From an uncultured Methylophilaceae bacterium (lineage in GTDB: Bacteria > Pseudomonadota > Gammaproteobacteria > Burkholderiales > Methylophilaceae): a stretch of 9,493 bases of DNA. Every line of letters begins with the position of its first letter. Within the stretch, counting starts at the first letter, position 1. The position numbers were made by a program, and so were the translations under genes. The DNA is taken from contig CALKDJ010000184.1 in assembly GCA_938084195.1 (NCBI GenBank), forward strand, positions 1 through 9,493, given 5' to 3'. The notes beneath the pieces are model-generated. The model had not been told where the DNA came from and ran no database searches. It was given only the letters and a program-made list of their open reading frames with translations. This document shows, one piece after another, positions 1-7,024 of this stretch.

Positions 1-500
1 ACGCGATGGTAAGGCATGGAAGTTTTATTGGAAAAAATGCAGTACTTATGCCCTCTTATGTAAACATTGGTGCATTTGTAGATGAGGGAACCATGGTTGA
101 TACTTGGGCAACCGTTGGCTCTTGTGCGCAAATTGGTAAAAATGTTCATCTTTCTGGAGGGGTAGGTATAGGGGGTGTACTTGAGCCTATTCAAGCTGGG
201 CCAACAATTATTGGTGATAACTGTTTTATTGGTGCACGTTCAGAAGTTGTGGAAGGAGTTGTGGTTGAAGATAATGTTGTGATTTCAATGGGTGTATATA
301 TTGGGCAATCAACTAAAATATTTGATAGAGAAACTGGCGAGGTAACCTTCGGAAGAATTCCTAAAGGTTCAGTTGTAGTTTCAGGGAATCTTCCGTCAAA
401 AGATGGGTCTTATAGTTTGTATTGTGCAGTTATTGTTAAAAAAGTTGATGAAAAAACGTTAAGTAAAGTGGGTATTAATGAGCTTCTAAGGGGTATTTGA
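1..500 (+). CDS. dapD: 2,3,4,5-tetrahydropyridine-2,6-dicarboxylate N-succinyltransferase, C-terminal part
   Basis: DapD transfers succinyl from succinyl-CoA to tetrahydrodipicolinate in the cytoplasm, a committed step of the succinylase branch to meso-diaminopimelate and lysine. The frame is open from base 3, and about 165 codons are visible. The family is about 275 residues long, so roughly 110 N-terminal residues lie left of the window. The ATG at base 6 is an internal methionine, because the preceding codon is also in frame and the protein is already inside its conserved core. The visible part is the left-handed beta-helix of hexapeptide repeats with the hallmark stretches [32 protein letters not shown] and SGNLPSKDG, followed by the usual C-terminal segment ending [11 protein letters not shown]. 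The stop (498-500) is one base before the next gene, so it is probably cotranscribed with yffB and dapE. Identity is certain from sequence similarity. Confidence 0.97.
   Translation, partial: AMVRHGSFIGKNAVLMPSYVNIGAFVDEGTMVDTWATVGSCAQIGKNVHLSGGVGIGGVLEPIQAGPTIIGDNCFIGARSEVVEGVVVEDNVVISMGVYIGQSTKIFDRETGEVTFGRIPKGSVVVSGNLPSKDGSYSLYCAVIVKKVDEKTLSKVGINELLRGI
488..493 (+). promoter_or_regulatory. Shine-Dalgarno site that supports a TTG start for yffB
   Basis: AAGGGG lies inside the last codons of dapD, 8 bases before the TTG at 502. The only in-frame upstream ATG (478) is cut off by TAA at 487-489, so TTG is the only start that keeps the family's N-terminus ([10 protein letters not shown]). Confidence 0.6.
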
Positions 501-501
501 A

Positions 502-864
502 TTGCTTAAGTTGTTTGGAATAAAAAACTGTAATACTGTAAGAAAAGCGATTGATTGGATGAATATTTCAAATATATCATTTGAATTTATGGATGTTAAA
601 AAAGATAGTTTGAATATAGATATTTTAAATGACTGGGTACAAAATATGCCTGTCAACTACTCCTGGGAGTCTTTAGTTAACAAATCAGGAATGACATGGA
701 GAAAGCTTGACGATGACCAAAAAAAAAGTGCAGGCAACCTTGACGGGGCACTAGCATTAATTATTGAAAAACCGAGCGTCATGAAAAGACCAGTTATTGC
801 TGATGGGGAAAAAATTCTTACCATTGGCTTTAATGAAGTAATATTTGAGGAAAAATTTTTATAA
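502..864 (+). CDS. yffB: ArsC/Spx-family thioredoxin-fold protein (YffB-like)
   Basis: This is a 120-residue protein of the arsenate-reductase-like (ArsC/Spx/YffB) family, a small cytoplasmic thioredoxin-fold group. It opens with [13 protein letters not shown], which places the single conserved cysteine at residue 10 on the first helix. The family stretch KSGMTWRKL follows at about 61-69, and KRPV at 95-98 is the cis-proline loop region. Length matches YffB (about 115-120). In E. coli yffB also sits directly before dapE, so the placement is conserved. The cellular function of YffB is not settled: the fold suggests a glutathione- or thiol-dependent reductase, and real arsenate reduction is not implied because no ars genes are nearby. 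Translation appears to start at TTG, just after the dapD stop, and the stop is four bases before dapE. Family is confident, function is inference. Confidence 0.88.
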   Translation: MLKLFGIKNCNTVRKAIDWMNISNISFEFMDVKKDSLNIDILNDWVQNMPVNYSWESLVNKSGMTWRKLDDDQKKSAGNLDGALALIIEKPSVMKRPVIADGEKILTIGFNEVIFEEKFL

Positions 865-868
865 CACC

Positions 869-1999
869 ATGGCTAAAACATTAGAATTATCAAAAGAATT
901 AATTACAAAATCATCAATTACTCCTGAGGACAAAGGTTGTCAGGATCTTATGATTGACCATCTTAAACCTCTCGGGTTTGATGTAGAAATATTAAATTTT
1001 GATGATGTACAAAACTTTTATGCAAAAAAAGGCAATGCATCTCCATTAATTGTTTTTGCAGGGCATACAGATGTAGTGCCACCCGGACCAAAAGATGCAT
1101 GGAAATTTGATCCTTTTTCACCTACTGAAGACAATGGTATTCTTTACGGTAGAGGGGCCGCTGATATGAAATCCTCCTTAGCAGCCTTTGTCATTGCAAT
1201 TGAAGAGTTTGTAAATGAAAATCCTGATCATAATGGTTCAATCGGTTTACTAATAACATCTGATGAAGAAGGAATAGCAAAAAATGGGACAGTTAAGGTC
1301 GTAGAGGCCTTAAAAGAAAAAAAAGAGCAGATTGACTTTTGCATTGTAGGCGAACCAACAAGTAGCTTAAAATTTGGTGACACTGTTAAAAATGGCAGGA
1401 GAGGATCTTTATCTGCTAATTTAGCTGTTAAAGGGATACAAGGGCATATTGCTTATCCAGAACTAATTCGAAATCCTATTCACGAAATTGCTCCAGCAAT
1501 AGATGACCTTGTTAACACTGTTTGGGACGAGGGTAATGAATATTTCCCTAAAACTTCGTGGCAAATTTCCAACATTAATGGTGGAACTGGAGCAACTAAT
1601 GTTGTGCCAGGTAAAGTAGAAGTATTATTTAATTTTAGATACTCAACAGAAAATACAGCAGAAGATCTCAAAAAAAGAGTGGTGGATATTCTTGATAGGC
1701 ATAAATTAGATTACACTATAACCTGGAATCACTCAGGTAAACCTTATCTTACAGAGAAGGGAGTGCTAGTGAATACTATTACTGAAGCTGTTAAAGATAT
1801 TGCAAACATTACGCCATCCATCTCAACCACTGGTGGTACATCTGATGGTCGTTTTATTTCAACTATCTGCGATCAAGTGATAGAATTTGGTCCTATTAAT
1901 GAATCCATCCACAAAATCAATGAACATATCATCATCGATGATGTTGAACGACTCAAAGATATCTACAAGAAAACATTAGAAAAACTTCTAACTAATTAA
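869..1999 (+). CDS. dapE: Succinyl-diaminopimelate desuccinylase
   Basis: DapE is a dinuclear zinc M20-family hydrolase that removes succinate from N-succinyl-L,L-diaminopimelate in the cytoplasm. With the ATG at 869 it has 376 residues, against 375 in E. coli, and starts [12 protein letters not shown] as the family does. A longer reading from TTG at 845 would add eight residues that match nothing and overlap yffB, so I rejected it. Metal and catalytic residues are all present: H66 and D68 in AGHTDVV, bridging D99 in GRGAADMK, E133/E134 in TSDEEG, E162 in GEPTS, and H348 near the C-terminus in NESIHK. The lid/dimerisation segment falls at about 178-290 and includes [20 protein letters not shown] (322-329) is the usual substrate-binding loop. 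The gene ends the dap operon and faces rluB tail to tail across one base. Confidence 0.97.
   Translation: MAKTLELSKELITKSSITPEDKGCQDLMIDHLKPLGFDVEILNFDDVQNFYAKKGNASPLIVFAGHTDVVPPGPKDAWKFDPFSPTEDNGILYGRGAADMKSSLAAFVIAIEEFVNENPDHNGSIGLLITSDEEGIAKNGTVKVVEALKEKKEQIDFCIVGEPTSSLKFGDTVKNGRRGSLSANLAVKGIQGHIAYPELIRNPIHEIAPAIDDLVNTVWDEGNEYFPKTSWQISNINGGTGATNVVPGKVEVLFNFRYSTENTAEDLKKRVVDILDRHKLDYTITWNHSGKPYLTEKGVLVNTITEAVKDIANITPSISTTGGTSDGRFISTICDQVIEFGPINESIHKINEHIIIDDVERLKDIYKKTLEKLLTN
1976..1991 (-). terminator. Weak hairpin after rluB, inside the dapE 3' end (candidate terminator)
   Basis: TTAGAA (1976-1981) and TTCTAA (1986-1991) form a perfect six-pair stem around a four-base loop. Read on the minus strand it lies just beyond the rluB stop and is followed by TGTTTTCTT, which is only moderately T-rich. 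There is one G-C pair, so stability is low. It also encodes dapE residues, so it may be chance in AT-rich coding DNA. Confidence 0.25.
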
Positions 2000-2000
2000 A

Positions 2001-2843
2001 TTACACACGTCTATTACGTTTTTTTTGGTTACTAAGCTGGGGTTTATTGAAATCATTAGGATTCATCTCATGCTTTTGGAGTAACCTGGAGACTTCAGCC
2101 TGAGTCAACTCAGTATGCATGCCTCTCTTAATATGAGAGGGTAAAATGACAATGCCAAACCTAACTCTAATTAATCGACTTACAGTCAAATTAAAATGTC
2201 CAAACATCCTTCTCACTTCTCTATTCCTTCCCTCTTTGAGAACCACCCGATACCATTTATTGGCACCTTCACCGCCTTCAAAAGAAATAGATTCAAATTT
2301 TGCAGTTCCGTCATCTAAGTCTATGCCTTTTGTAAATTTTTTTATTTGTTCTTCAGATACTTCGCCTAAGATACGAACTGAATACTCTCTATCGACCTCA
2401 TATTTTGGATGCATCATTTTGTTCGCTAATTCTCCATTAGAAGTAAATATTAAAAGTCCAGAAGTATTAAAATCCAAACGGCCGATGGATATCCATTTTC
2501 CATTTTTAATTCTTGGTAAATTTTGAAACACATTAGTCCGTCCCTCAGGATCATTTTCACTCACAATTTCACCCTCTGGCTTATGATAGATTAAAACACG
2601 GGGAAGGTTATTGGAATTACTTAAAAAAATTAGTTTGCCATTAAGGCTAATTTTATCCGATGGTGTTATTGATTGCCCAACTTTTGCTATTTTATTATTA
2701 ACTAATACCCTTTCATCAATAATCGCTTTTTCAATTTCTCTTCTCGAACCAAAGCCAGATTGTGCCAGCACTTTCTGAATTCTTTCACCTGAACTATTTT
2801 GGAGTGTATTTTGAGTATTTAGATTAGGATTTTTATTGGTCAT
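2001..2843 (-). CDS. rluB: 23S rRNA pseudouridine synthase, RluB type
   Basis: This is a pseudouridine synthase of the RsuA/RluB/E/F family. RluB modifies U2605 (E. coli numbering) in helix 89-93 of 23S rRNA. From the ATG at 2843 it has 280 residues. An S4 RNA-binding domain spans about 19-72 (ERIQKVLAQSGFGSRREIE). The catalytic domain carries the nucleophile Asp124 in GRLDFNTSGLL and motif LKEGRNREVRRMFGH (202-216). The tail is basic (QKKRNRRV) and suits RNA contact. I chose RluB over the paralogues because this family member commonly follows scpB. The start is uncertain: ATG at 2861 and TTG at 2885 are also open and would add 6 or 14 low-complexity residues, and no clear Shine-Dalgarno decides between them. 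The 2843 start overlaps the scpB stop by 11 bases, consistent with translational coupling. Confidence 0.92.
   Translation of the reverse strand: MTNKNPNLNTQNTLQNSSGERIQKVLAQSGFGSRREIEKAIIDERVLVNNKIAKVGQSITPSDKISLNGKLIFLSNSNNLPRVLIYHKPEGEIVSENDPEGRTNVFQNLPRIKNGKWISIGRLDFNTSGLLIFTSNGELANKMMHPKYEVDREYSVRILGEVSEEQIKKFTKGIDLDDGTAKFESISFEGGEGANKWYRVVLKEGRNREVRRMFGHFNLTVSRLIRVRFGIVILPSHIKRGMHTELTQAEVSRLLQKHEMNPNDFNKPQLSNQKKRNRRV
2005..2026 (+). terminator. Weak stem plus T-tract after dapE, inside the rluB 3' end (candidate terminator)
   Basis: ACGT (2007-2010), a five-base loop and ACGT (2016-2019) can pair. They are followed by a run of eight T from 2019 to 2026, a layout like an intrinsic terminator for the dap operon. 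The stem is only four pairs, and the T-run is also explained by the lysine codons in the basic tail of RluB, so support is weak. Confidence 0.25.
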
Positions 2844-3420
2844 TAATTTGTTCTGAGGCATCTGCTGACAGTAATTTTTCTTCAAGACTATGAGAAATTT
2901 TATCTTCTGAATGCGATATGTCTGGAAGTTGATTTAATGACTTTAATGCAAAATCATCTAAAAAAAATTTAGTTGTTGCATAGAGTGAAGGTCTTCCAGG
3001 AACCTCTTTTTGCCCAATAATTTCTACCCATTCTCTTTCTAAGAGCTGCCTTAAGGTATTTGGGTTTAAAGAGACACCACGAATTTTCTCAATATCACCA
3101 CGCGTTACTGGTTGCCGATAAGCAATAATAGCTAAAACCTCCATGACTGCCCTAGAATATTTGATTGCTCGGTCTGGAGATAGCCGCATCAATGAATCAG
3201 TAAAAATTGGTTTTGCCTCAAAGCGATAACCATGTGCCACCAAAACTAAATCTAATGTTTTTTCATTCCAATCATTTTTAATGTCATCCAATAACATCCT
3301 AATAGTTGATCGTTCTACTTTTTCCTCAAATAGTTTTTGGAGATCATCTATGGATAGCGGCCTACCACTTGTCAGCAAAGCAGTCTCAATAATATTTTTG
3401 TATTTAACTGATTGTTCCAT
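2833..3420 (-). CDS. scpB: Segregation and condensation protein B
   Basis: ScpB is the kite subunit of the SMC-ScpAB condensin. It dimerises and binds the central part of ScpA to regulate the SMC ring that compacts and separates chromosomes. The protein has 195 residues, the usual length, and is made of two winged-helix domains. Family signatures are AIIAYRQPVTRGDIEKIRGV (about 98-117) in the second domain and GRPSLYATTKFFLDDFAL (142-159). The C-terminus beyond about 165 is polar and likely disordered. Its ATG directly follows the scpA stop with no spacer, so it is probably translated by reinitiation and made in proportion to ScpA. No smc gene is visible here, so the SMC partner must lie elsewhere in the genome. 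Confidence 0.95.
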   Translation of the reverse strand: MEQSVKYKNIIETALLTSGRPLSIDDLQKLFEEKVERSTIRMLLDDIKNDWNEKTLDLVLVAHGYRFEAKPIFTDSLMRLSPDRAIKYSRAVMEVLAIIAYRQPVTRGDIEKIRGVSLNPNTLRQLLEREWVEIIGQKEVPGRPSLYATTKFFLDDFALKSLNQLPDISHSEDKISHSLEEKLLSADASEQINDQ

Positions 3421-4221
3421 TTAAATCTGTACCCTTTGAATATAGATAGGAGAACAAGGCTCTTGTTGGTTAATTTTTATTAAATTTTCCTTGGTAAGCT
3501 CTAAAATTGCCAAGAAACAAACTACCAGCTTTGGAATAGGGTCTTTTTCTTCATTAAAAAATGAATCAAAAGAAATTAACTGATCATTTCCTAATTTTTT
3601 TATTATTAATGACATATGTTCTCTTACTGAAAGTTCGGCACGATTTATTCTGTGAGTCTCAAACTGCTCAGCTCTTTTTATCACATTTTTCCAAGCATTA
3701 AATAGTTCCTCAATAGAAACATCTGGTAAAGATTTTGGTTCAATGACCTTTTCAAAATATCCTTGCGCAATAAATCTATCTCTACCCACCTGAGAAATAT
3801 CATCTAATTCTTGAGAAGCTGTTTTCATAAGCTCATATTCAATTAATTTCTTTACAAGTTCTGCTCTAGGATCTAAATCATCGTCCTCATCATTACTTAC
3901 GGGAGGTAAAAGCATCCTTGACTTAATCTCTATCAACATTGCTGACATTAATAAATAATCAGCTGCTAATTCAAGCTTGATCTGTTTCATTTTTTCGACA
4001 TATTCCATATATTGTATTGTCAAAGTCGCCATAGGAATATCTAGAATATCAATATTATTTTTTCTGATTAAATACAGTAATAAATCCAAAGGCCCCTGAA
4101 AGGAATCCAGGTAAACCTCTAATGCATCTGGAGGTATATATAAATCTTGTGGTAATTTTGAAAGTGACTCTCCATAAATTTTTGCATCATTTAAAAGATC
4201 AGTTTGAAGTTCACTACTCAT
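3421..4221 (-). CDS. scpA: Segregation and condensation protein A
   Basis: ScpA is the kleisin that bridges the SMC head domains in bacterial condensin. The 266-residue protein shows the N-terminal kleisin segment with FQGPLDLLLYLIRKN (41-55), DIPMATLTIQY (61-71) and the strongly conserved AADYLLMSAMLIEIKSRMLL (86-105). An acidic linker follows (DEDDDLDPRAE, about 111-121), then a central ScpB-binding region, and a C-terminal winged helix from about 228 (KLVVCFLAILELTKENLI). About 30 residues precede the usual conserved start of the family, a modest extension. Its ATG overlaps the trpS stop in an ATGA arrangement (4218-4221), with scpB abutting downstream, so expression is likely coupled to trpS. 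Confidence 0.95.
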   Translation of the reverse strand: MSSELQTDLLNDAKIYGESLSKLPQDLYIPPDALEVYLDSFQGPLDLLLYLIRKNNIDILDIPMATLTIQYMEYVEKMKQIKLELAADYLLMSAMLIEIKSRMLLPPVSNDEDDDLDPRAELVKKLIEYELMKTASQELDDISQVGRDRFIAQGYFEKVIEPKSLPDVSIEELFNAWKNVIKRAEQFETHRINRAELSVREHMSLIIKKLGNDQLISFDSFFNEEKDPIPKLVVCFLAILELTKENLIKINQQEPCSPIYIQRVQI

Positions 4222-5420
4222 GAAAGATCAATTCCCATCACTTCACGAACATCTCTCATGGTATCTCTAGCTAATTTTCTTGCTTTTTCACAGCCCTCTG
4301 CCACAACACTTTTTACTAAATCAGGACTCTCAATATAATCTTTTGCCCTTTCTTGAATTGGCTGTAATTCCTTAAGAACAGATTCAATAATTGGCTGCTT
4401 GCACTCAACACAACCTATACCAGCTTGAGTACAGCCTTCTTTGGCCCACTTTTGCGTTTTCTCCATTGAATACACTTGATGAAGTTGCCAAACTGGGCAA
4501 TTATTTGGATTACCTGGATCATTTCTCCTAATTCTTGCTGGATCAGTTGGCATAGTTCTTATTTTCTTCTCTACTTCTTTAGGGTCTTCCCTGAGAGCTA
4601 TTGTATTATTATAAGACTTAGACATTTTCTGGCCATCAAGACCTACCATCTTCGATGCTGGGGTAAGTTTGTATTCGGGTTCAATTAAAATCATCTTACC
4701 TCCACCCTCCAAAAATCCTAATAGTCGCTCTTTATCGCCTAAGCTTAAGCTTTGTTGCTCATCAATAAGAGCTTGTGCGGCCTCAAGGGCCTGATCATCG
4801 CCCTCCTCTTGATATGCAGTCTTTAGTTCGCGATAAAGCTGACCTTTTTTAGATCCCAATTTCCTAATACCTTCCTCAGCTTTTTCCTCATAACCTATCT
4901 CTTTACCATATAAATGGTTAAATCTTCTTGCGACTTCACGCGTAAATTCTATATGAGGTACTTGATCCTCACCGACAGGAACCTGCGTAGCTTTATAAAT
5001 TAAGATATCTGCACTTTGGAGTAGAGGATAGCCAAGAAAACCGTAAGTGGATAAATCTTTTGATGATAATTTTTCTTGTTGATCCTTATAAGTAGGGACT
5101 CTCTCAAGCCATCCTAAGGGTGTAATCATAGAAAGTAATGTATGAAGTTCTGCATGTTCAGGAACTTTTGATTGTATAAACACAGTTGCTAACGCTGGGT
5201 CAATTCCCGCTGCTAGCCAGTCAATAACCATATCCCAAACATTTTTTTCAATAATTTCAGGATCATCATAATGAGTAGTAAGAGCATGCCAATCCGCAAC
5301 AAAAAATAAAGATTCTGCCTCATGCTGTAAATTTACCCAATTTTTAAGTACCCCATTGTAATGTCCCAGGTGCAAATGTCCTGTAGGTCTCATTCCCGAA
5401 ACAATTCTCTCAATTGCCAT
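4218..5420 (-). CDS. trpS: Tryptophanyl-tRNA synthetase, long form with a four-cysteine C-terminal motif
   Basis: TrpRS is a class Ic synthetase that charges tRNA-Trp with tryptophan in the cytoplasm. The HIGH-like signature is HLGH at 17-20, GEDQ is at 150-153 and KMSKS is at 265-269. At 400 residues it is longer than the E. coli enzyme (334). Much of the excess is a charged helical insert at about 178-245, just before the KMSKS region. After KMSKS the protein carries C308, C330, C337 and C340, spaced C-x21-C-x6-C-x2-C in the context NNCPVW and CTQAGIGCVECK. This closely resembles the [4Fe-4S] site known in Thermotoga maritima TrpRS (C-x22-C-x6-C-x2-C), so an Fe-S cluster in the anticodon-binding region is likely. 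The start has a good Shine-Dalgarno. The stop overlaps the scpA start. Confidence 0.97.
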   Translation of the reverse strand: MAIERIVSGMRPTGHLHLGHYNGVLKNWVNLQHEAESLFFVADWHALTTHYDDPEIIEKNVWDMVIDWLAAGIDPALATVFIQSKVPEHAELHTLLSMITPLGWLERVPTYKDQQEKLSSKDLSTYGFLGYPLLQSADILIYKATQVPVGEDQVPHIEFTREVARRFNHLYGKEIGYEEKAEEGIRKLGSKKGQLYRELKTAYQEEGDDQALEAAQALIDEQQSLSLGDKERLLGFLEGGGKMILIEPEYKLTPASKMVGLDGQKMSKSYNNTIALREDPKEVEKKIRTMPTDPARIRRNDPGNPNNCPVWQLHQVYSMEKTQKWAKEGCTQAGIGCVECKQPIIESVLKELQPIQERAKDYIESPDLVKSVVAEGCEKARKLARDTMRDVREVMGIDLS

Positions 5421-5425
5421 AAATA

Positions 5426-5431
5426 CCCTTC
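5426..5431 (-). promoter_or_regulatory. Shine-Dalgarno of trpS
   Basis: GAAGGG on the minus strand sits five bases before the trpS ATG. It is one of the few clear ribosome binding sites in the minus-strand operon, where most other starts rely on overlap with the preceding gene. Confidence 0.6.
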
Positions 5432-5447
5432 AATTTATAAAATTAAA

Positions 5448-6086
5448 TTATCCAAATATACCGAAAATTATACTCTGACTAAGATTAACTAGTGGAAATA
5501 AAATTTTGCCCAACACTCCCGAAAATAATAAAAAAATTAAGATGATTAAACCATATCTCTCTAATCCTGCTAAATAACCTGACCAAGGATATGGTAATAA
5601 ACTTACCGCTACTCTGCCACCATCAAGCGGGGGTAATGGCAACATATTTAAAACCATGAGAATAATATTTATTTGAATTCCTGCTAAACACATAACTCGT
5701 AAAAATAATTCCGCTTGCTCAGGAAAAAGATTAATTCGCACCAAAATTATAGTCCAAAAAATTGCCATAATTAAATTAGAAGCTGGGCCAGCAAGTGCTA
5801 CCCACATCATATCTTTTTTTGGATTTCTAAGATTCGAAAAATTTACTGGAACTGGCTTTGCCCAACCAAAGAGAATTCCTCCCAACATGACAGTAAGTGC
5901 CGGCAATAAGATTGTTCCCATAGGATCAATATGTTTGAAAGGATTAAGCGTTATTCTCTTAAGGTAATGAGCAGTCATATCTCCAAAGTATCTTGCTGCA
6001 TATCCGTGGGCTGCCTCATGAACTGTAATGGCAAAAATTATTGGGAGTGCATAAGCACAAATTTTTTGGATAATATTTAATTCCAT
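5448..6086 (-). CDS. Site-2-protease-type M50 zinc metalloprotease, short form without PDZ domain
   Basis: This is a 212-residue inner-membrane protein of the M50 (S2P) family. HEAAH at 23-27 supplies two zinc-binding histidines and the catalytic glutamate. LPPLDGGRV at 151-159 holds the third zinc ligand, D155, on a later membrane segment. Hydrophobic stretches occur at about 8-22, 57-74, 94-117, 131-150 and 176-197, consistent with the core S2P fold. The protein has no PDZ domain and no CBS domain, unlike RseP or SpoIVFB-type relatives. It belongs to the small uncharacterised bacterial group often called 'site-2 protease family protein', whose substrates are unknown. In many proteobacteria, as recalled, it sits next to trpS, as here (27 bases upstream of it). 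The start ATG has no clear Shine-Dalgarno. Family is firm, substrate unknown. Confidence 0.9.
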   Translation of the reverse strand: MELNIIQKICAYALPIIFAITVHEAAHGYAARYFGDMTAHYLKRITLNPFKHIDPMGTILLPALTVMLGGILFGWAKPVPVNFSNLRNPKKDMMWVALAGPASNLIMAIFWTIILVRINLFPEQAELFLRVMCLAGIQINIILMVLNMLPLPPLDGGRVAVSLLPYPWSGYLAGLERYGLIILIFLLFSGVLGKILFPLVNLSQSIIFGIFG

Positions 6087-6088
6087 TA

Positions 6089-6118
6089 TTAATTAAGTTT
6101 AAATACCATCTTAATTAA
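6089..6118. repeat. AT-rich inverted repeat between the PHP gene and the M50 gene
   Basis: TTAATTAAG (6089-6097) and CTTAATTAA (6110-6118) are perfect inverted copies around a 12-base loop. The repeat covers the PHP stop codon and reaches within three bases of the M50 start. With one G-C pair per stem it would be a weak hairpin, but folded in the transcript it could hide the M50 translation start. It could also be chance in AT-rich DNA. Confidence 0.35.
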
Positions 6119-6965
6119 CACACTCTGTTAAGGGCCATTTATTCCAAATTGGGTCACAATTTGCAGGTAATGTTTGCATTTGTCCCATTTGTCTAAAGGA
6201 TATTCCTGGTCCATGGAAATCAGATCCACATGACGCAAATAAACCAAATTCATTTGCAAGGCTTGCAAAATAAGATGATTGAGATGGATCCTGACTTCCT
6301 GAAACTACTTCAATACCAACACCGCCTAAGTCTTTAAAATCTTGCATTAATTTTGGGTATAACTTGTTGCCCATTTCATACCTGCCTGGATGGGCTATTA
6401 CGGCATCTCCTCCTGCTTTGGAAATCCAAGATACTGCCTCTTCTAAATCCGACCATACATGATTTACGTAGCCAGGCTTTCCTGGAGTAAGAAATTTTTT
6501 AAAAACACTCTTTACGTCTTTAGCATGACCTTTTTCAACTAAATATTGAGCAAAATGTATCCTTCCTACAGCACCATCTTTAGAATATGAGCTTGCCCCT
6601 TCAAGGCTTCCCATAATGCCTGCCATTCCCAAACCATGTGCCATTTTTTCAGCCCTAGCATCCCTTCCATCCCTAATTTTTTTTAAACCATTAATAAGGT
6701 CTTTATCTTTGTTGTTGAAATTCAAACCAACAATATGTAAGGTTCTTTTTTGCCATGTTACTGAAATTTCGACACCATTGATAAAAAGTATGCCTAAAGA
6801 TTTTGCAACCTTCCTAGCCCTATCCAATCCATCTATATCGTCGTGATCTGTTAAAGCTAGAATATCAACATTCTTACTGTGAGCATATTTGACCAAATCT
6901 TCTGGCGAAAAAAGCCCATCAGATATAGTAGAATGACAGTGCAAGTCTATTATTGGAGTTTTCAT
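6111..6965 (-). CDS. rnm: PHP-domain phosphoesterase, YciV/RNase AM type
   Basis: This 284-residue cytoplasmic protein has the polymerase-and-histidinol-phosphatase (PHP) metal site: H9 and H11 in DLHCHS, D16, D40/H41 in LTDHDD, E66 in GVEIS, H77 in LHIVG, H192 in AHPGR, and D249/H251 in CGSDFHGPG. Length and the order of motifs match E. coli YciV (RNase AM, about 293 residues), which trims 5' ends of structured RNAs and hydrolyses 3',5'-bisphosphonucleotides such as pAp. The betaproteobacterial relative in Chromobacterium has been described as a 3',5'-nucleoside bisphosphate phosphatase. The internal stretch GRIHFAQYLV (134-143) is also typical of this subgroup. It is the first gene of the minus-strand run, 24 bases before the M50 gene, and its start faces the yciB start. 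Fold is certain, exact substrate preference is inferred. Confidence 0.88.
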   Translation of the reverse strand: MKTPIIDLHCHSTISDGLFSPEDLVKYAHSKNVDILALTDHDDIDGLDRARKVAKSLGILFINGVEISVTWQKRTLHIVGLNFNNKDKDLINGLKKIRDGRDARAEKMAHGLGMAGIMGSLEGASSYSKDGAVGRIHFAQYLVEKGHAKDVKSVFKKFLTPGKPGYVNHVWSDLEEAVSWISKAGGDAVIAHPGRYEMGNKLYPKLMQDFKDLGGVGIEVVSGSQDPSQSSYFASLANEFGLFASCGSDFHGPGISFRQMGQMQTLPANCDPIWNKWPLTECVN

Positions 6966-7024
6966 AACTTTGAGTATTGATTATATTAGCTATTTCCAAC
7001 AAACGATAGGTTTAAAATTTATTT
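6966..7024. promoter_or_regulatory. Divergent intergenic region, probable promoters for both operons
   Basis: This 59-base gap is the only divergent gene junction in the window and so should hold the start sites of both transcription units. On the minus strand a perfect TATAAT lies at 6980-6985. No good -35 is seen at the right spacing, and transcription starting seven or so bases beyond it would leave a leader of only about 8 bases before the PHP gene ATG. On the plus strand only loose AT-rich -10-like hexamers are visible (for example TAAAAT at 7013-7018), and yciB has no Shine-Dalgarno. Confidence 0.45.

Noticed and set aside
6..8. ATG at base 6 as a start for dapD
   Set aside because: The preceding codon is in frame and the sequence is already inside the conserved beta-helix core, so this methionine is internal and the gene is cut by the window edge.
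845..868. TTG-initiated eight-codon extension of dapE
   Set aside because: It overlaps the end of yffB, and its residues match nothing at DapE N-termini; the ATG at 869 gives the family length and start.
1480..1671. Minus-strand open frame antisense to dapE
   Set aside because: Lies wholly within dapE, has no domain and no ribosome binding site; it is a shadow of the real gene.
2146..2526. Plus-strand open frame antisense to rluB
   Set aside because: Translation is a low-information Ser/Leu/Pro-rich sequence fully inside rluB, as expected for an antisense shadow.
4476..4688. Plus-strand open frame opposite trpS, with a hydrophobic stretch
   Set aside because: It is antisense to the conserved C-terminal half of TrpRS, and the hydrophobic look comes from reverse-reading Lys/Glu codons.
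6616..6846. Plus-strand open frame opposite the PHP gene
   Set aside because: Entirely antisense to conserved PHP motifs; no start signal and no recognisable family.
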